Of a stretch of DNA of 64,000 nucleotides, positions 47,246-58,562 are shown in pieces. A model generated the notes under the pieces. The model was not told the origin of the DNA. It was given only the letters and a program-made list of their open reading frames with translations, and searched no databases. The DNA is from Cornus controversa (taxonomy: Eukaryota > Streptophyta > Magnoliopsida > Cornales > Cornaceae): positions 60,399,146 through 60,463,145 of the forward strand of contig CM048852.1 in assembly GCA_026545225.1 (NCBI GenBank). The letters are read 5' to 3'. Positions within the stretch are counted from its first letter, which is position 1; each line of letters opens with the position of its first letter. The position numbers were made by a program, and so were the translations under genes.

Positions 47246-47825
47246 AAATAAAAAAAGAAATTAAAAATTAGAAATAAAAAGAAAGGTTTAATAAAAAAGG
47301 AAAGAGTTTTGCTTGGAAAATAATTTAAATAAAAAAGGAAAGAGTTTTGCTTGGGAAATAATTTAAATAACAAAGGAAAAAGTATTGCCAAATAAAAAAA
47401 GGAAAGAGTTTTGATTGAGAAATAATTTAAATAAAAAAGGAAAGAGTTTTGCTTGAATAATTCTATTTTTTTAATTTAAAAATAAAAAAATAGTGTACTA
47501 AAATTAAAAAATCCCTTCGTACTTTTAATAGTAGTAAATAAAAAAAGAAATAAAAAATTAGAAATTAAAAGAAAGGATTAATAAAAAAGGAAAGAGTTTT
47601 GCTTGGAAAATAATTTAAATAAAAAATGAAAGAGTTTTGCTTGAGAAATAATTTAAATAAAAAAGGAAAAAGTATTGCCAAATAAAAAAAGGAAAGAGTT
47701 TTGATTGAGAAATAATTTAAATAAAAAAGGAAAGAGTTTTGCTTGAATAATTCTATTTTTTTAATTTAAAAATAAAAAAATAGTGTTCTGAGACTAAAAA
47801 ACCCTTTCGTACTTTTAATAGTAGT
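47246..47825. repeat. 290 bp tandem duplication of the Helitron 5' terminal region, with ~43 bp sub-repeats
   Basis: 47246-47535 and 47536-47825 are near-identical, both ending ACTTTTAATAGTAGT. Inside each, GGAAAGAGTTTTGCTTG followed by AAATAATTTAAAT recurs four to five times every ~43 bases. Few differences separate the copies, so the duplication is recent relative to the passenger gene's decay. Confidence 0.9.
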
Positions 47826-48108
47826 ATAAATATATATATATATGGGGGATATGAAGTTGAAAATTGTGAGGGGTTATTCTGTATGATTAGGCCCATCGGA
47901 GTTGTCTGGATACAACTGGGCTGATTCATATGAGGCCCATGGATGAAAAATGGACCAATTTACCTTTGATATAGTTAGTAGTGAACCAACCAACCAACCC
48001 TTGTCTGCAATTGGGATGAAGATCTGATGGTTTGGTAAGAGCAATAGTTTATTTGTTGCCCAGTTATTATTATTCTGCAAGTCGATAGCATTTAGCGGTA
48101 GACTTTTA

Positions 48109-48451
48109 GGCTCTGTTTGTTAATCTTTAGAAAGAAAATATATTGAAACAAATATATATATATATATATTCTTGCATAGTATGAAAATCTTACACATAAT
48201 TTGTAAGAAAATACTATTTTATAAATTGAAAAACATGAAAATTTACAAGAAAGTAAATGTATGCGTTTTTTGTAAAGATTTTGAAAGAAAATTAAAAGTA
48301 TTACTACTTTCTCAAAGTTTTTATTTTTGTTTTTAGAAGAAGTAAATTTACTCACACTCGCATGCTTCCACTGAGAATTTTACAGTTTTACCCTTAACCT
48401 TCCTTTCTGGGGAGTTGGATGACATACCATTACCACTCAAACCAAACAGTG
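48109..48451. mobile_element. Short MITE with TTTTA/TTA flanks
   Basis: Left end GGCTCTGTTTGTTAATC and inverted right end CACTGTTTGGTTTGAG share the CTGTTTG core. TTTTA flanks both sides (48104-48108, 48452-48456), containing the TTA target of PIF/Harbinger-type MITEs. The 343 bp interior is AT-rich with an AT run. Confidence 0.55.
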
Positions 48452-48456
48452 TTTTA

Positions 48457-49518
48457 TCCTCGGATATTTTACAGCGACAAACCCATTAGCCAGAATGGGC
48501 TCGACTAAACCAAATTCATTTCTGGGCTCTGTTGTCACTGCTCTTGAAGACTTTAACCCATTGGAATGAACTCATTAACCATGTGTAGTTGGCAAATTAA
48601 AACTGTCAACTTTAAATTATGATAAACTTTTTAGAAAACACAACACATAACAATCACAATCATGAATATTCTTAACTTTGCATTCGAAATTTTATATTAT
48701 CATGAAAAATAATGAAATAAAAATGCTATAATCAATGATAGAACATAATTTTATAAAAATTTTATTAACAATTTTAGCGGATTCGGTTTTTTTGGCATAT
48801 GCACCCAAATCCAAACAAGGTGAGATGAAACTCTTTTGGAGCAGGTTAGATAGGAAATGAATCTTCTCAATCCTGCATATCAGATTCACTCTCCTGAATT
48901 TTGCAGACCTCGATCCTTCATATCAGATTCACTCACCTCATCATTTTGTTCAATTTTAGCATTTACCAATTAAGTTGTAATAGAAATTTCAACTTTGAAT
49001 TTAACAAGATATTGATCTAGTTGAATGTGAACCACAGGATTGAAGTCTACAGAGTTGAGAAGAGAAATTTGGGTTAGATAAACATTCATGTAGTTATCAC
49101 ATGATTGAATGAATGCCCCCATACAGGTCCTAAGTTAACTTGAATCAGCTTTGGATATGTGTATCATTTGTTGATTATCTTATAATTAATTAGATCTCAT
49201 TGCTGGAATGCTTTCTGCCTCGTAAACACTTAGATCTTAGGTAGGTAGATCTGTGACAATGAAACTCAGCTTAAAACTCCCTTTTATTTTCCCAACATAT
49301 ATCTCTTCGCTTTATTATAAAAGATTTTCAAAGATGATTCAAGGACATCACAACATTGTCAAAACCCTGTAGAAAAAGTCTCTTCAATATAAAATAAAAT
49401 CCCATACATGTAAAGAAAGATTCATTACAGTACTCAACCAAAGCTTCATTAATGTCACAGATTCAAACAGTGTTTTATCCTCAGATATATATATATATAT
49501 ATATATATGGCATTGAAA
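48457..49518. other. Intergenic and 3' flank of the CLE-like gene
   Basis: No exon recognised. The word CAAACAGTGTTTTATCCTC at about 49466 repeats the right edge of the MITE at 48444-48462, suggesting a second, partial copy. An AT run lies at 49487-49508. Confidence 0.4.
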
Positions 49519-49791
49519 TTACTTGTTTTGGGTAGGATTGGGAACACTGGAGGGCACCTTCCTGAGGCTTTGGTCCACAGCTTTCTTGGGCTCTTTCATG
49601 GCTGCATTGAATTTGTGTAGATTTGCAGAAATGGAAAACAGTAGTTTCCTAATTGACAGCTGTTTTGTCTCTCCATGACCAGGAAGACTCATTTCATGGT
49701 GGAGATGATGATACAGAGAAGAAGAACACATGAGGATGTGAAGTAGAATCAACCCAAATACAAGAGCCAAAGTTTTGCAACTCCTCCTCAT
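49519..49791 (-). CDS. CLE-like secreted peptide precursor, 90 aa
   Basis: The first in-frame ATG is at 49791 (MRRSCKTLAL); the frame is open further upstream but without ATG. Residues 6-25 form a hydrophobic signal-peptide core. A variable middle part with many His, Ser and Lys leads to the C-terminal RKVPSSVPNPTQNK (77-90). This fits the layout of CLE precursors, small secreted proteins whose last ~12 residues are released as a hydroxylated peptide ligand for LRR receptor kinases controlling meristem, vascular or root growth. The canonical motif is R.VPSGPNP..N; here Gly is replaced by Ser-Val, adding one residue. Single exon with TATA box 63 bases upstream. The family is likely but not certain because of the altered motif. 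Confidence 0.65.
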   Translation of the reverse strand: MRRSCKTLALVFGLILLHILMCSSSLYHHLHHEMSLPGHGETKQLSIRKLLFSISANLHKFNAAMKEPKKAVDQSLRKVPSSVPNPTQNK

Positions 49792-49853
49792 CAGATCCAA
49801 TTGTTGTTGTATGCACTCCAAATGTTGGAAGAAGATCGAGTGGGAATTAGTAG

Positions 49854-49861
49854 GTTATATA
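49854..49861 (-). promoter_or_regulatory. TATA box of the CLE-like gene
   Basis: Minus-strand TATATAAC about 63 bases upstream of the chosen ATG, implying a 5' UTR of roughly 35-40 nt. Confidence 0.5.
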
Positions 49862-52570
49862 TGCATGGGAAGCATGCAGGCTTTGCTCACTAGTCTAGTC
49901 ACTACACTCACTACACTGGTTTTTGTAAATGTCTATGTGTATCATGTGTGTGTGTGTGTGTCATGTCTATACATACATGATCAAATTTGTAAATGTCTAT
50001 GGTTATTTGTGAAGAGTTAATTAAATACATATAGATGAATTTGAATGAAATATTATAGACTAATTAAAAACTAAAGAACAGTGATATATTTTTAATAGTT
50101 TTTTTATTTGTTTTATTCATGTTGTTCAACAGGTTGGAACTTGGAAACCGCAGATCATGTGATGCTGAATTGACTATTATTACTGTTTTCTGACTTAAGA
50201 TTTTTGATTTTTTGTGTCCTCAAAGAGAGATTAAACTATGACATTCATGTGGGCAGGCACGTGAATGGATCCTAATCAATCACCATATTTGTTTGGTGTT
50301 CACAGCTTTCTTAACCCTAGCTACTTCAATCCTATAAACTTCATCAGTTACTAGGCAACCCAACTTTTCACCCGAACTATGTCCCACGAAAAAGAGAGAG
50401 TCTGTTTGAGAGAGTGTCACGTCTTCATTCCGGAACTAGTCCCACGAAATAGAGAAAGTCTGTTTGAGAGTGACATGTCTTCATTCGATATGTGTAACCC
50501 TACTCTTAATGAAACTAGTCTCTGAAATGTTTCAAACAAATAAAAGGTCATTCATTATCCAATGCAGAAACTGACTACTTTCGAACTTAATTATACTTTT
50601 CCATACTTGTCCGTTGAAACTTTCACAATCCCCAAGCTAACTAATCTACTCCGAGTTTTGTGCCAAAGTTGTATCACTTCCTACTGTAGTGTGAATCTGT
50701 GATATTAGTTAGCTGGTTTAGCTACAAGGGGTCTGTCTGCCTATTATTTCAAAGTAGCATGTGGACACTATCTTACCCCGACTACCACTAGGGTTCATTG
50801 CACATGCTTTGATGGCTATTTTCTCAAAGATTCTCTTGTTTTCCCGAGATTGATAGATTGGGTTGATTATGTAACATCCAATGGAATTCAACTAACTTGT
50901 AGATTTTTCATAATGATATTAATGCCTCACCCATTAGAGATCTTGGTGAAGAGAATAAAAACAAAATAAAGCTTCTTTTTTTAATTTAACTATATGTAGT
51001 AAGAACCATTACATCAATAATTAATGAGCTCAATCAACTCTGTTTTGGACCCTTTTAAGTAGAGTAGAGTAGAAGACAGATAATTTTGAATCTTTCTTTT
51101 ACCCCCTCATAATAACCCTTAGCTGGCTTATCTGCTAAAATTTTCAAGATTAATACTAGTTCTATTATATAAATTTCATTAAGGATCCCCTTTCTTGCTT
51201 TTTCCCAAGGTTGAATATTTATCTCAGTAGGAATATAGAAATGGATACTACTCACTAGCATCAGTGGGCTTCCTCCTCAATTTAACTATATATGTAAGAA
51301 AGATTGTACAAATAGTGAACTCAATTTAACTTTGTTGAACCTGAACCTTTCTGGTAATTGTCCTAGTTGTTTTACACACATACTAACTACTAGCAACCTT
51401 ATGCAATCTAGGGTGGGTAATATCAATGATAACCCTGAAACATAAACACCAAAATAAATAAATATCAAGAAGGGTGAGTTTTAAGGTTACCAGAGATGTA
51501 ACCATCCTACCATATATTCGTATCTTCTTATAAATCAAAAGTTAGAAAATTATTATGTCGTTTCAAACAGCTTCTTTGCACCTGATATGAATTTACAGAA
51601 AGAAAACAAAATGTATCACATTTATATATGATAAATCATTTTCTTCTGATGATCTAGGGAAAGAAATTGTAGATTGATGCAAGCAAGAAAATAGAGCATG
51701 TATTCAAACAATCAATGATGAAAATTTATCAATTTCTTGGCCATTAAAAAAATAATTATGTGTTTTAGAAGTTAACTTCTCTCAATCTTCTTCCACAAAT
51801 TGTTTGCTTACTTGTTTCATTCTACTGAATCTGCCCTTTAAAGCAAACACTGACTTCGCTAGGTTTTTCAAATCTTCAGTTGAAGGTACATAACATGTCA
51901 GGGACCTGAAATGTAATATGCTACTGATTTCACAAACAGTAAAATCTAAATGTACAAGTCTAAGACACTTTTGTGAGATTTGTCACACACCAAAGCACGT
52001 AGACACTTGGTATCTTTGGATTATAAGATGACACACTATCAGCTTGAAGATGCCACTTAGTTTAACTGATAAGACATGTTGGTAGTAACCATATAGTTGA
52101 GTTAGGTTCATTTCAATCACGATAATATCTCAGGACAGTCGGCAGATAGTGCAGATTATATACAGACTTTATGTGTGTACCTTCTGCCAATATAAAATTT
52201 TCTTGGCAAATCACTTTTATGATGTTGGTTCTTTATATCTCCCTGTTGCTTCCATTTATTATTATTGCAGTGAAAATCTATTTTCCAATGATTTTCCATA
52301 GATTGAAATCAAGTGATCAACGCACATTGCATTGCAAAACATAGCAGTTATAAATGAAATTACCAAATCAGGATAGGATTCATGGAAGCATAGTCATGAC
52401 TAATTTACACTTTTTTGCTGTGTTTGCGCTTTGCAGCATGTTCAAATGAAGATTCAGTAACATAACAATAATCAAAGACATCTTAGTTAAAAACAACAAG
52501 ATTCAGTACCTCGGCTTTGGTTGCAAGCACCAAATTTGAAGCATGCATTGCCTATTCAGGTTGCCAGAAT
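49862..52570. other. Upstream of the CLE-like gene and 3' flank of the hydrolase; intergenic
   Basis: No gene recognised. It includes a (GT)n run at 49946-49961, a short tandem dimer (listed separately) and two related blocks near 50985 and 51278 sharing AATTTAACTATAT. From 52200 to 52570 it is probably the 3' UTR and flank of the minus-strand hydrolase. Confidence 0.4.
50374..50487. repeat. Two-copy tandem repeat, ~58 bp unit
   Basis: GAACTATGTCCCACGAAA...GTCTGTTTGAGAG...TGTCTTCATTC occurs twice in succession with a few changes. Confidence 0.8.
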
Positions 52571-55500
52571 TCACAATGATTCTATGAATCTAATAATAAG
52601 ATCCACCATCTGAGCATCATAAGTAGGTCCCTCCATTTGGAAGTGGCTAACTCCTTCAATTAGATGGGTTTCAGTACGACCTGCCGCAGATTTTAACTTG
52701 TTCTCCAACTGTTTGACGCTTGTGAACCCATCCCTTGTCCCCATAACAAAGAGTTTTGGTTTTGGAGATTGTATAATAGCTTTATGGTGTCTCCCAAACA
52801 GAATCGAGGCAGTTAATCCAAAGGGGTAGCCCAGGCTCACATAAGCAACAACTTCCTCTATCTGATCAACCGCAGAGCCAGCAATAGGTGCACCTGTGCC
52901 CGGAGATAGATAAAAGAAAGATGTTGAGTAAAATAATTATAATAGTATTGCCATTCAGGGTTTCTGGTTTCAATTTTAATCTGAGTCACCCTTGTCAACT
53001 GCAAGGATGGTTGCATGTAGGGAGCATTTTGGAATATGAGCTAAATGCAAATTCTCAACACCTTAGTTAAACAATTTAAGTTTATCATCGTCATGTAAAG
53101 TAAACTCAGTAAAAAAAAAAAATTTAAATTAATGGTAAAGTTGCAACATTTCAAGTGCCATGGAATCAGGCAAGAATGATCCCATTTCCAACCTCAAGTT
53201 TTCTCACTAAAGAAACTGCAGAAGGAGGTTCATAAGAGACCAAGAACTCCATTCACTACAAGCAAGGAAAATAACCAGGTTAGCTTGTGTGTATACATCG
53301 CAAGAATGACCTCCACATTTCAGATTAGTGCATATCAAACAGCAAAGTCGTCTAAATATTTAATATTTTCTCTCTCTAATTTCGGAGTGGGATGAGGGGA
53401 AGAAAAATATAAAAATAAAAGGAATAATGCCATATGTCTCTTGGTATCTAGAGACAATGTTTTACAGTTCTACTTTACACTTTTTTTCACCCATCACCGT
53501 AACCCAATAATCACTAACAACAAAATATAACAATATTCTTTCCAGAAGTAGCTACAGTGTGATGCTATGAAGAGAATGTCTACGATCTAATGCAAAACAT
53601 GCCTCTTAAAGTAAACCTCAAGTCACAATCAAAATCACAACTTTGTACCTTTGAAACTGTTTGACAATACAACCAGTTAAACAAAATTAATACAGCTAAA
53701 AAACTGGAACATGGTATATGCACAAAATACACCAGTGTAAATTATACTAGACTGGAAAAATATATATATATATATATATATTCCTACTAAACTGGAACAT
53801 GATATACGCACAAATAAACTTTTCTATTAATACCACTTCTCTCTCTCTCTCTCTAAAATAGCAGAGGCTAAGTGTTTCTGGGTCCCTTCCTGTAAGTACC
53901 ATACAGCTCATTTTCCTGTGTAATAATCTGCAAGCTTCTGTAGTCATGAATCATCAAGTATCGAGATCATTGTTGTTATCTCAACTGAAAATAGATTCAA
54001 ATGCCTTATTCTGTTTCTAGGTTTCACTTGTATTGGTTGTTCTTTACTACATACTAGACGAGGCCTGTCTTATTTAATCTCTTACTTTAATTATTTGATT
54101 CTTTTCTTTTAGTCAGTCTTAGCTAGAGTGAACTATCAACTGTTAAATGTATTGTCAAATTGGGTGATTTACAATGTTTTTCCTTTATACTTTAATCGTT
54201 CGGTTTGTAAAGTGTCCATTTGTTTATGTATTCCACCTTTTTATATTTGTCACCTTTATGTGATCCATTATTTGTTGGAAGTTACTACTATACCATTTTA
54301 CAGATCAAGTTTTTGTATCTATCCTTAATTGGATAAGATGAATGCAAACACAAACACACAGACATACATAATACTAGGATATATGAATGAAGATAATACA
54401 TTTTCTGAGTGCTTCTCCTTTTAGTTCATTTTTCTTCTCATGTGCCTTCCAAATTTGGTTTGTTGAGCTACTGTCCTTTTGTTCCAAATTAACTGAATAA
54501 TCTTTCTCCGTATCACCATATCAAGTTTGTTTTTGTTCCTTGTAGCTTTTTTTAACTCTTCTGTGATTTTTTTTTTTTTAATTATAGGCAAATTGGGGAA
54601 GAAACGTGAGAAGGATTTCGATATTCTTGATAGGGATTTTAGTAATGTGATGCTGGGCAGTGATGGCAGAAGCAGAGTACATGATTTTAAACAACCGTTG
54701 AATATTTGAATCAAGGACCTGCTAAGCCGGATGACATTATAGGAAAAAATTGGGCAAATGGTTCAGACTGACCGGAGTGTCACATCGGCTGAGGTCATGA
54801 ACAAGTACTTTATTGGTAAACATCAATAATTAACATTCTTCTTTTCTATATAATGAATGATGTTGTTTTTAGATAGCAATTGCTCAATATGCACAGGGAG
54901 TTTATTGAGTGACGGTGGGAGTGTTCCAGCTAAACAGGCATCAGCTGAGACTTGGATCAAAATGGTGAATGATTTCTGGAAAGGTTCGCTATCAACTCGT
55001 CTAGGGATCCCAATGATTTATGGGATTAACGCTATTCATGGCAACAACAATGTTCACAAGGCTACAATTTTTCCTCACAATGTTGGGCTTGGGGTGACAA
55101 GGTAAGTGAGCAGACATATTAGCAAATATCTTCTTAGAGATAAACTTGTCTAGCTAATTTTGTCTGAGACATTATTGAATTTACTAGTAAACCAAACTTG
55201 TTATGACTTTACTAGTAAGACAAGCAGCACCAATATCTTTTCTGCCGTAAATCATCTGATGCAGGACAGCAGCTAAAAGTTCGGGACAAAACTAATCACT
55301 CTTTATAGGTGGCATGAGACTGGTGGCAACTTCCAGCTTAGGGTTTGTCAAGCTGAAGGGGAAAAAAAAATCCCAAAGAATACGTCTAACTGATGAAACC
55401 CATTCATAAAAAGTACCTCGAATAATCTCACAAGCTTCAATTGACCATAAATCAAGGATCATCGATCAAATTCTAACAAAAAAAATACATATATATGCAA

Positions 55501-56187
55501 TCACAATTTCCAAAATTGCCCTAAAAAACCCATAAAAAGTTTAAAACCCACCAAGAAAGGATATACATAACCAAATTTACCCAAAAAAAATAAAACCAAC
55601 AACAGAAGCATACTTGCAGAAGAACCCATCAATACATAGTCCAAAATTACAATCAAAAGAAACCATTAAAAGCTATCAATAAAATCATATTAACAGACAT
55701 GTAAAGACCTATTTACAGAATAGATACACATGGGCTTACATGTAAATATTTAAGGATCATTAATAAATAATCAAACAAACAAGCTAAAACATCGCCATGA
55801 TAGTTCCAAAGTAACTAACCCAAAAAGAAGCAACAAGAAAGTCATACCTGCAGAAGAACCCACCAATAGAATCCGATTTACAGAGAGGATCTGAGGCACC
55901 CATTTGCAGACAGCAACAATGTCACGGACTTCGGAGAAGCCAGTGAACGAAGCCGTACCGGTGGATCTACCAACGCCTCTCATGTCGAAAGTAATAGCTG
56001 TGAAGCCTCCATCGGCCAGTCCACGAGCAATCCCTTTCATAAGGCCTTGGCAACCACCCAGTACCGAGTAAGGGTGGACAAGCACAGCCACTAAATTTCT
56101 CTCGATGGCCTCTTGGGACGGCTTGAAGATCCGAGCGCTGAGTTTGATGCCATCGCTGGTATCAATTGTGCAGAACTCTCTCGCCAT
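52571..56187 (-). CDS. Alpha/beta hydrolase (serine hydrolase family), 2 exons, 220 aa
   Basis: Exon 1 is 56187-55848, exon 2 is 52893-52571; the junction GCA-G|GT-GCA rebuilds the nucleophile elbow region. Residues 34-40 (VAVLVHPY) and 67-76 ([10 protein letters not shown]) give the oxyanion-side strands and the DMRG loop; GSSAG at 110-114 is the nucleophile elbow (Ser112); GTRDG (165-169) supplies the likely catalytic Asp168; GVSHFQ (194-199) the catalytic His197. All triad members are thus present. The protein is compact with almost no cap domain and no signal peptide, so cytosolic; its substrate cannot be inferred. The 3 kb intron contains an unrelated GH3 pseudogene on the other strand. 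No broken frame. Confidence 0.9.
54663..55101 (+). pseudogene. GH3 beta-D-glucosidase/exohydrolase pseudogene fragment
   Basis: 54663-54815 resembles the N-terminus of plant GH3 exohydrolases: ATGGCAGAAGCAGAGTACATG, a frame slip, then KQPLNI, stop, [10 protein letters not shown], stop, [20 protein letters not shown], ending at a GT donor. After a 57-base intron, 54873-55101 encodes [20 protein letters not shown] and [33 protein letters not shown], ending at a normal donor (GTAAGT). Family enzymes cleave beta-glucans in the wall; the fragment has two in-frame stops and a frameshift and lacks all later exons including the catalytic Asp region. It lies antisense in the hydrolase intron. Retained splice sites show it came from genomic DNA, not a retrocopy. 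Confidence 0.85.
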
Positions 56188-56486
56188 TAAGAGAGTACAG
56201 GAGTTGGTGGTTGATAGTAGAAAGGAATTTGAGAGAGAGAGAGAGAGAGAGGTAAAATTGAGCTTTTATTTTCAAAAAAAAAATGATCTTTTGCAAACGC
56301 TGGTGCCAGAAAGAAGTATATATCACATTCGCACGCAAGCTGAGTTGAGAGTGGGGAACAAGTGTGTAACTTTTTTCTATTTAAGATTTGTATTTTTATT
56401 TTATTTATAAAAAAACTGAAAAAACACACACCCATTTGTTGCAAGAAAACTCAATCCTTGACAAACAGTGAATTTCTATTTTCTAG
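56188..56486. other. Promoter and 5' UTR of the hydrolase gene
   Basis: Upstream of the minus-strand ATG at 56187; contains a (GA)n run (56229-56251), which on the coding strand reads as a CT-rich leader, common in plant 5' UTRs. No TATA box is obvious. Confidence 0.35.
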
Positions 56487-56971
56487 CAGGGATGAATACG
56501 GATCGAATTGAATCGGATTATACATAATCCTAATCCAATCTGCAGATTACGGATTAGAGAAAATTTGATTTGATCCGATTCGTAATTGAACGGATCGAAT
56601 CGGATCCAATTGACGGATTGGACTAGTACTCCTATTTGAATTTTTTTTTCTACTTAAAAAATTCCAAAAAAAAATTTGTCTAACAAACACAACACTTTTT
56701 AAATGAACACAATTGTTAAATAAACAAATATAATATATATTGAGTTTTTAGGTTTTCTCATGTAAGTATGTAGCATATTATATTATCATACATATAATAA
56801 CTAATTATATATATAAATATGTTGCCACGGATCGAATTGTGGATCGGATCTGATTTCTGACCCTCCAATTCGCAATCCGATCTGTGACTAACGGATTTTA
56901 ATTTTTTAATTTGTCACCAATTCATTAACTAACAGATCGGATCGAATTCGCGAATTTTTTGTACACTCCTA
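56487..56971. mobile_element. hAT-like non-autonomous element
   Basis: Left end CAGGGATGAATACGGATCG and inverted right end TAGGAGTGTACAAAAAATTCG, flanked by perfect 8 bp duplications TTTTCTAG (56479-56486 and 56972-56979). The subterminal parts are full of GGATCGAAT/ATCCGAT words in both orientations, typical of hAT-type subterminal repeats. The element is 485 bp without transposase. Confidence 0.8.
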
Positions 56972-56979
56972 TTTTCTAG

Positions 56980-58562
56980 TCATGAAATTTACCCAAAGCC
57001 TAATGGGGCATGTAATACTACTAGCTAGGAGAAATCAATTTTTTTTCTTTTTATGATAAATTACTTTAACTTTTCTAAAATTTGGCTTAATTATTTTCAA
57101 ATTAAATTTTTTGTAAAATTACTCTACAATCCTTTAACGATCCATTAAACAAAATTACATCTAATATACAATTACAAAAGTACCATCAAATCATAATACT
57201 TTCATGCAAAAATAACTTCAATTTATAGTCATTTAACTGAGATTAACATGTTATATATATATTATTCATCAATGTCACACCAATATTATTGTCATCGAGG
57301 GTAGTTTTGAAATTTTAATTTTTTTTTATATTAATTGATTTTAATGAAACTGACTATCAATTAACGATAGAATTACTAAAAGTAAAGTCAATCAAACATC
57401 AAAAAGGTTGAATATCATATTTAAAAAACTTTAATTTAAAGATAATTATTCAAAACTTTAAAGATGTGAGTGTGATTTATCCTCTCATTTTTTACGCCGC
57501 CTTTCCACGAGATCATAGAAAGTTACAATGTAAAAAGTACGAATAGTAACTGTATGAGATAATGTAATGATGTCTCTCACGTGTAAAAGACAAGTATTTG
57601 ACGTGGCTATGAACTTGAAGTTTGAATTTTATTTTATTTTATTTTATTTTTTTGTTATTGGACAAGATGCGAACACACGCGTACAACACTTTCGAGACAT
57701 GGTGGGATAGTCTTGAGATTATTATTTTTTTTAAAAAAAAAGGAAAGAGTTTCAATGCAAATTTAAAACATATTAAGAGTTAATAGAAAAATGAAAAAAC
57801 TTTTAAAAAAACAAAAGCAACACGGATCCCATCTAAGCCCCAAATTATTGATTATATTCATGATATTGCGGATAAAACAAGTAAAAATTAATTTAATGTA
57901 TATATAATAATATATTATTATTATTATTATTTTGTTGTATTTTTTCTTTGATTTTTTTAACATTGTTTATTTCTTCGACGACTTAGCTAAAAACAGTATA
58001 ACAGTCACAGTGCAATAGGATACATAGAAGTGAAAAAAATATCATTAGAACATAAAGTAAAATGATAGCATTAACTTAAAGAGGCAAAAGAAGTAAAAAG
58101 ATTAGTAGAAATATTTCGTTATATTTGAAAAAGATATTTTAAATAGAATAAAATGATTAATTATTTTATTTTGTGAGTGTTAAAAGCAAAATAAAAGTTC
58201 ATTGTTATAACAAACAATCCAATCAACTATTTTTTAGTAGTGAGTAATAGAAGAAATAAAGATAGAGGGAAGGCATTGAGCAGAGATGGAGCTTTATTAT
58301 TGATCCTAGATAAATTAAGAGGAAAGAGAATGATGGATGGATTAAGAAACCCTTTCAGTCCCTTATTTTTCATTTTTCTCAAACTGGACAGAAGAGAGAA
58401 AGAAAGAAAATGATAAGTATTTGTTTGACTATAAAATGTGCTCAGACTAACGGATTTTACACGGTTGAATGGAGGCATGTCAAAGTGAATGACTTGACTT
58501 GAAGAGATTGGTCGAATTTTTATCTCTTTTTAATTGTGACAATTGATCAAGTGAGTGAGGAG
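56980..58562. other. Intergenic, nothing recognised
   Basis: AT-rich sequence without exon, RNA gene or clear transposon end. Confidence 0.4.

Larger units (their letters stand above)
44253..47830 (-). mobile_element. Probable Helitron carrying an RPA70-like relic
   Basis: On the minus strand the element ends GCACGTGCATCACACATGC, TTTAAACTAG and then T, which fits the CTRR-T end of plant Helitrons, where a GTGCAT-type hairpin sits about ten bases before the terminus (decayed here). The other end, near 47825-47830, reads ACTACTATTAAAAGTACG on the minus strand, similar to plant Helitron 5' termini, though the exact TC start is not clear. Both ends abut AT runs, consistent with insertion at AT without target duplication. 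It contains a decayed replication protein A gene, a common Helitron passenger; no Rep/helicase gene is visible, so it is non-autonomous. Confidence 0.6.

Noticed and set aside
49792-49821. Ten-residue N-terminal extension of the CLE-like protein
   Set aside because: The extension begins at TTG; the first ATG (49791) gives a better signal peptide.
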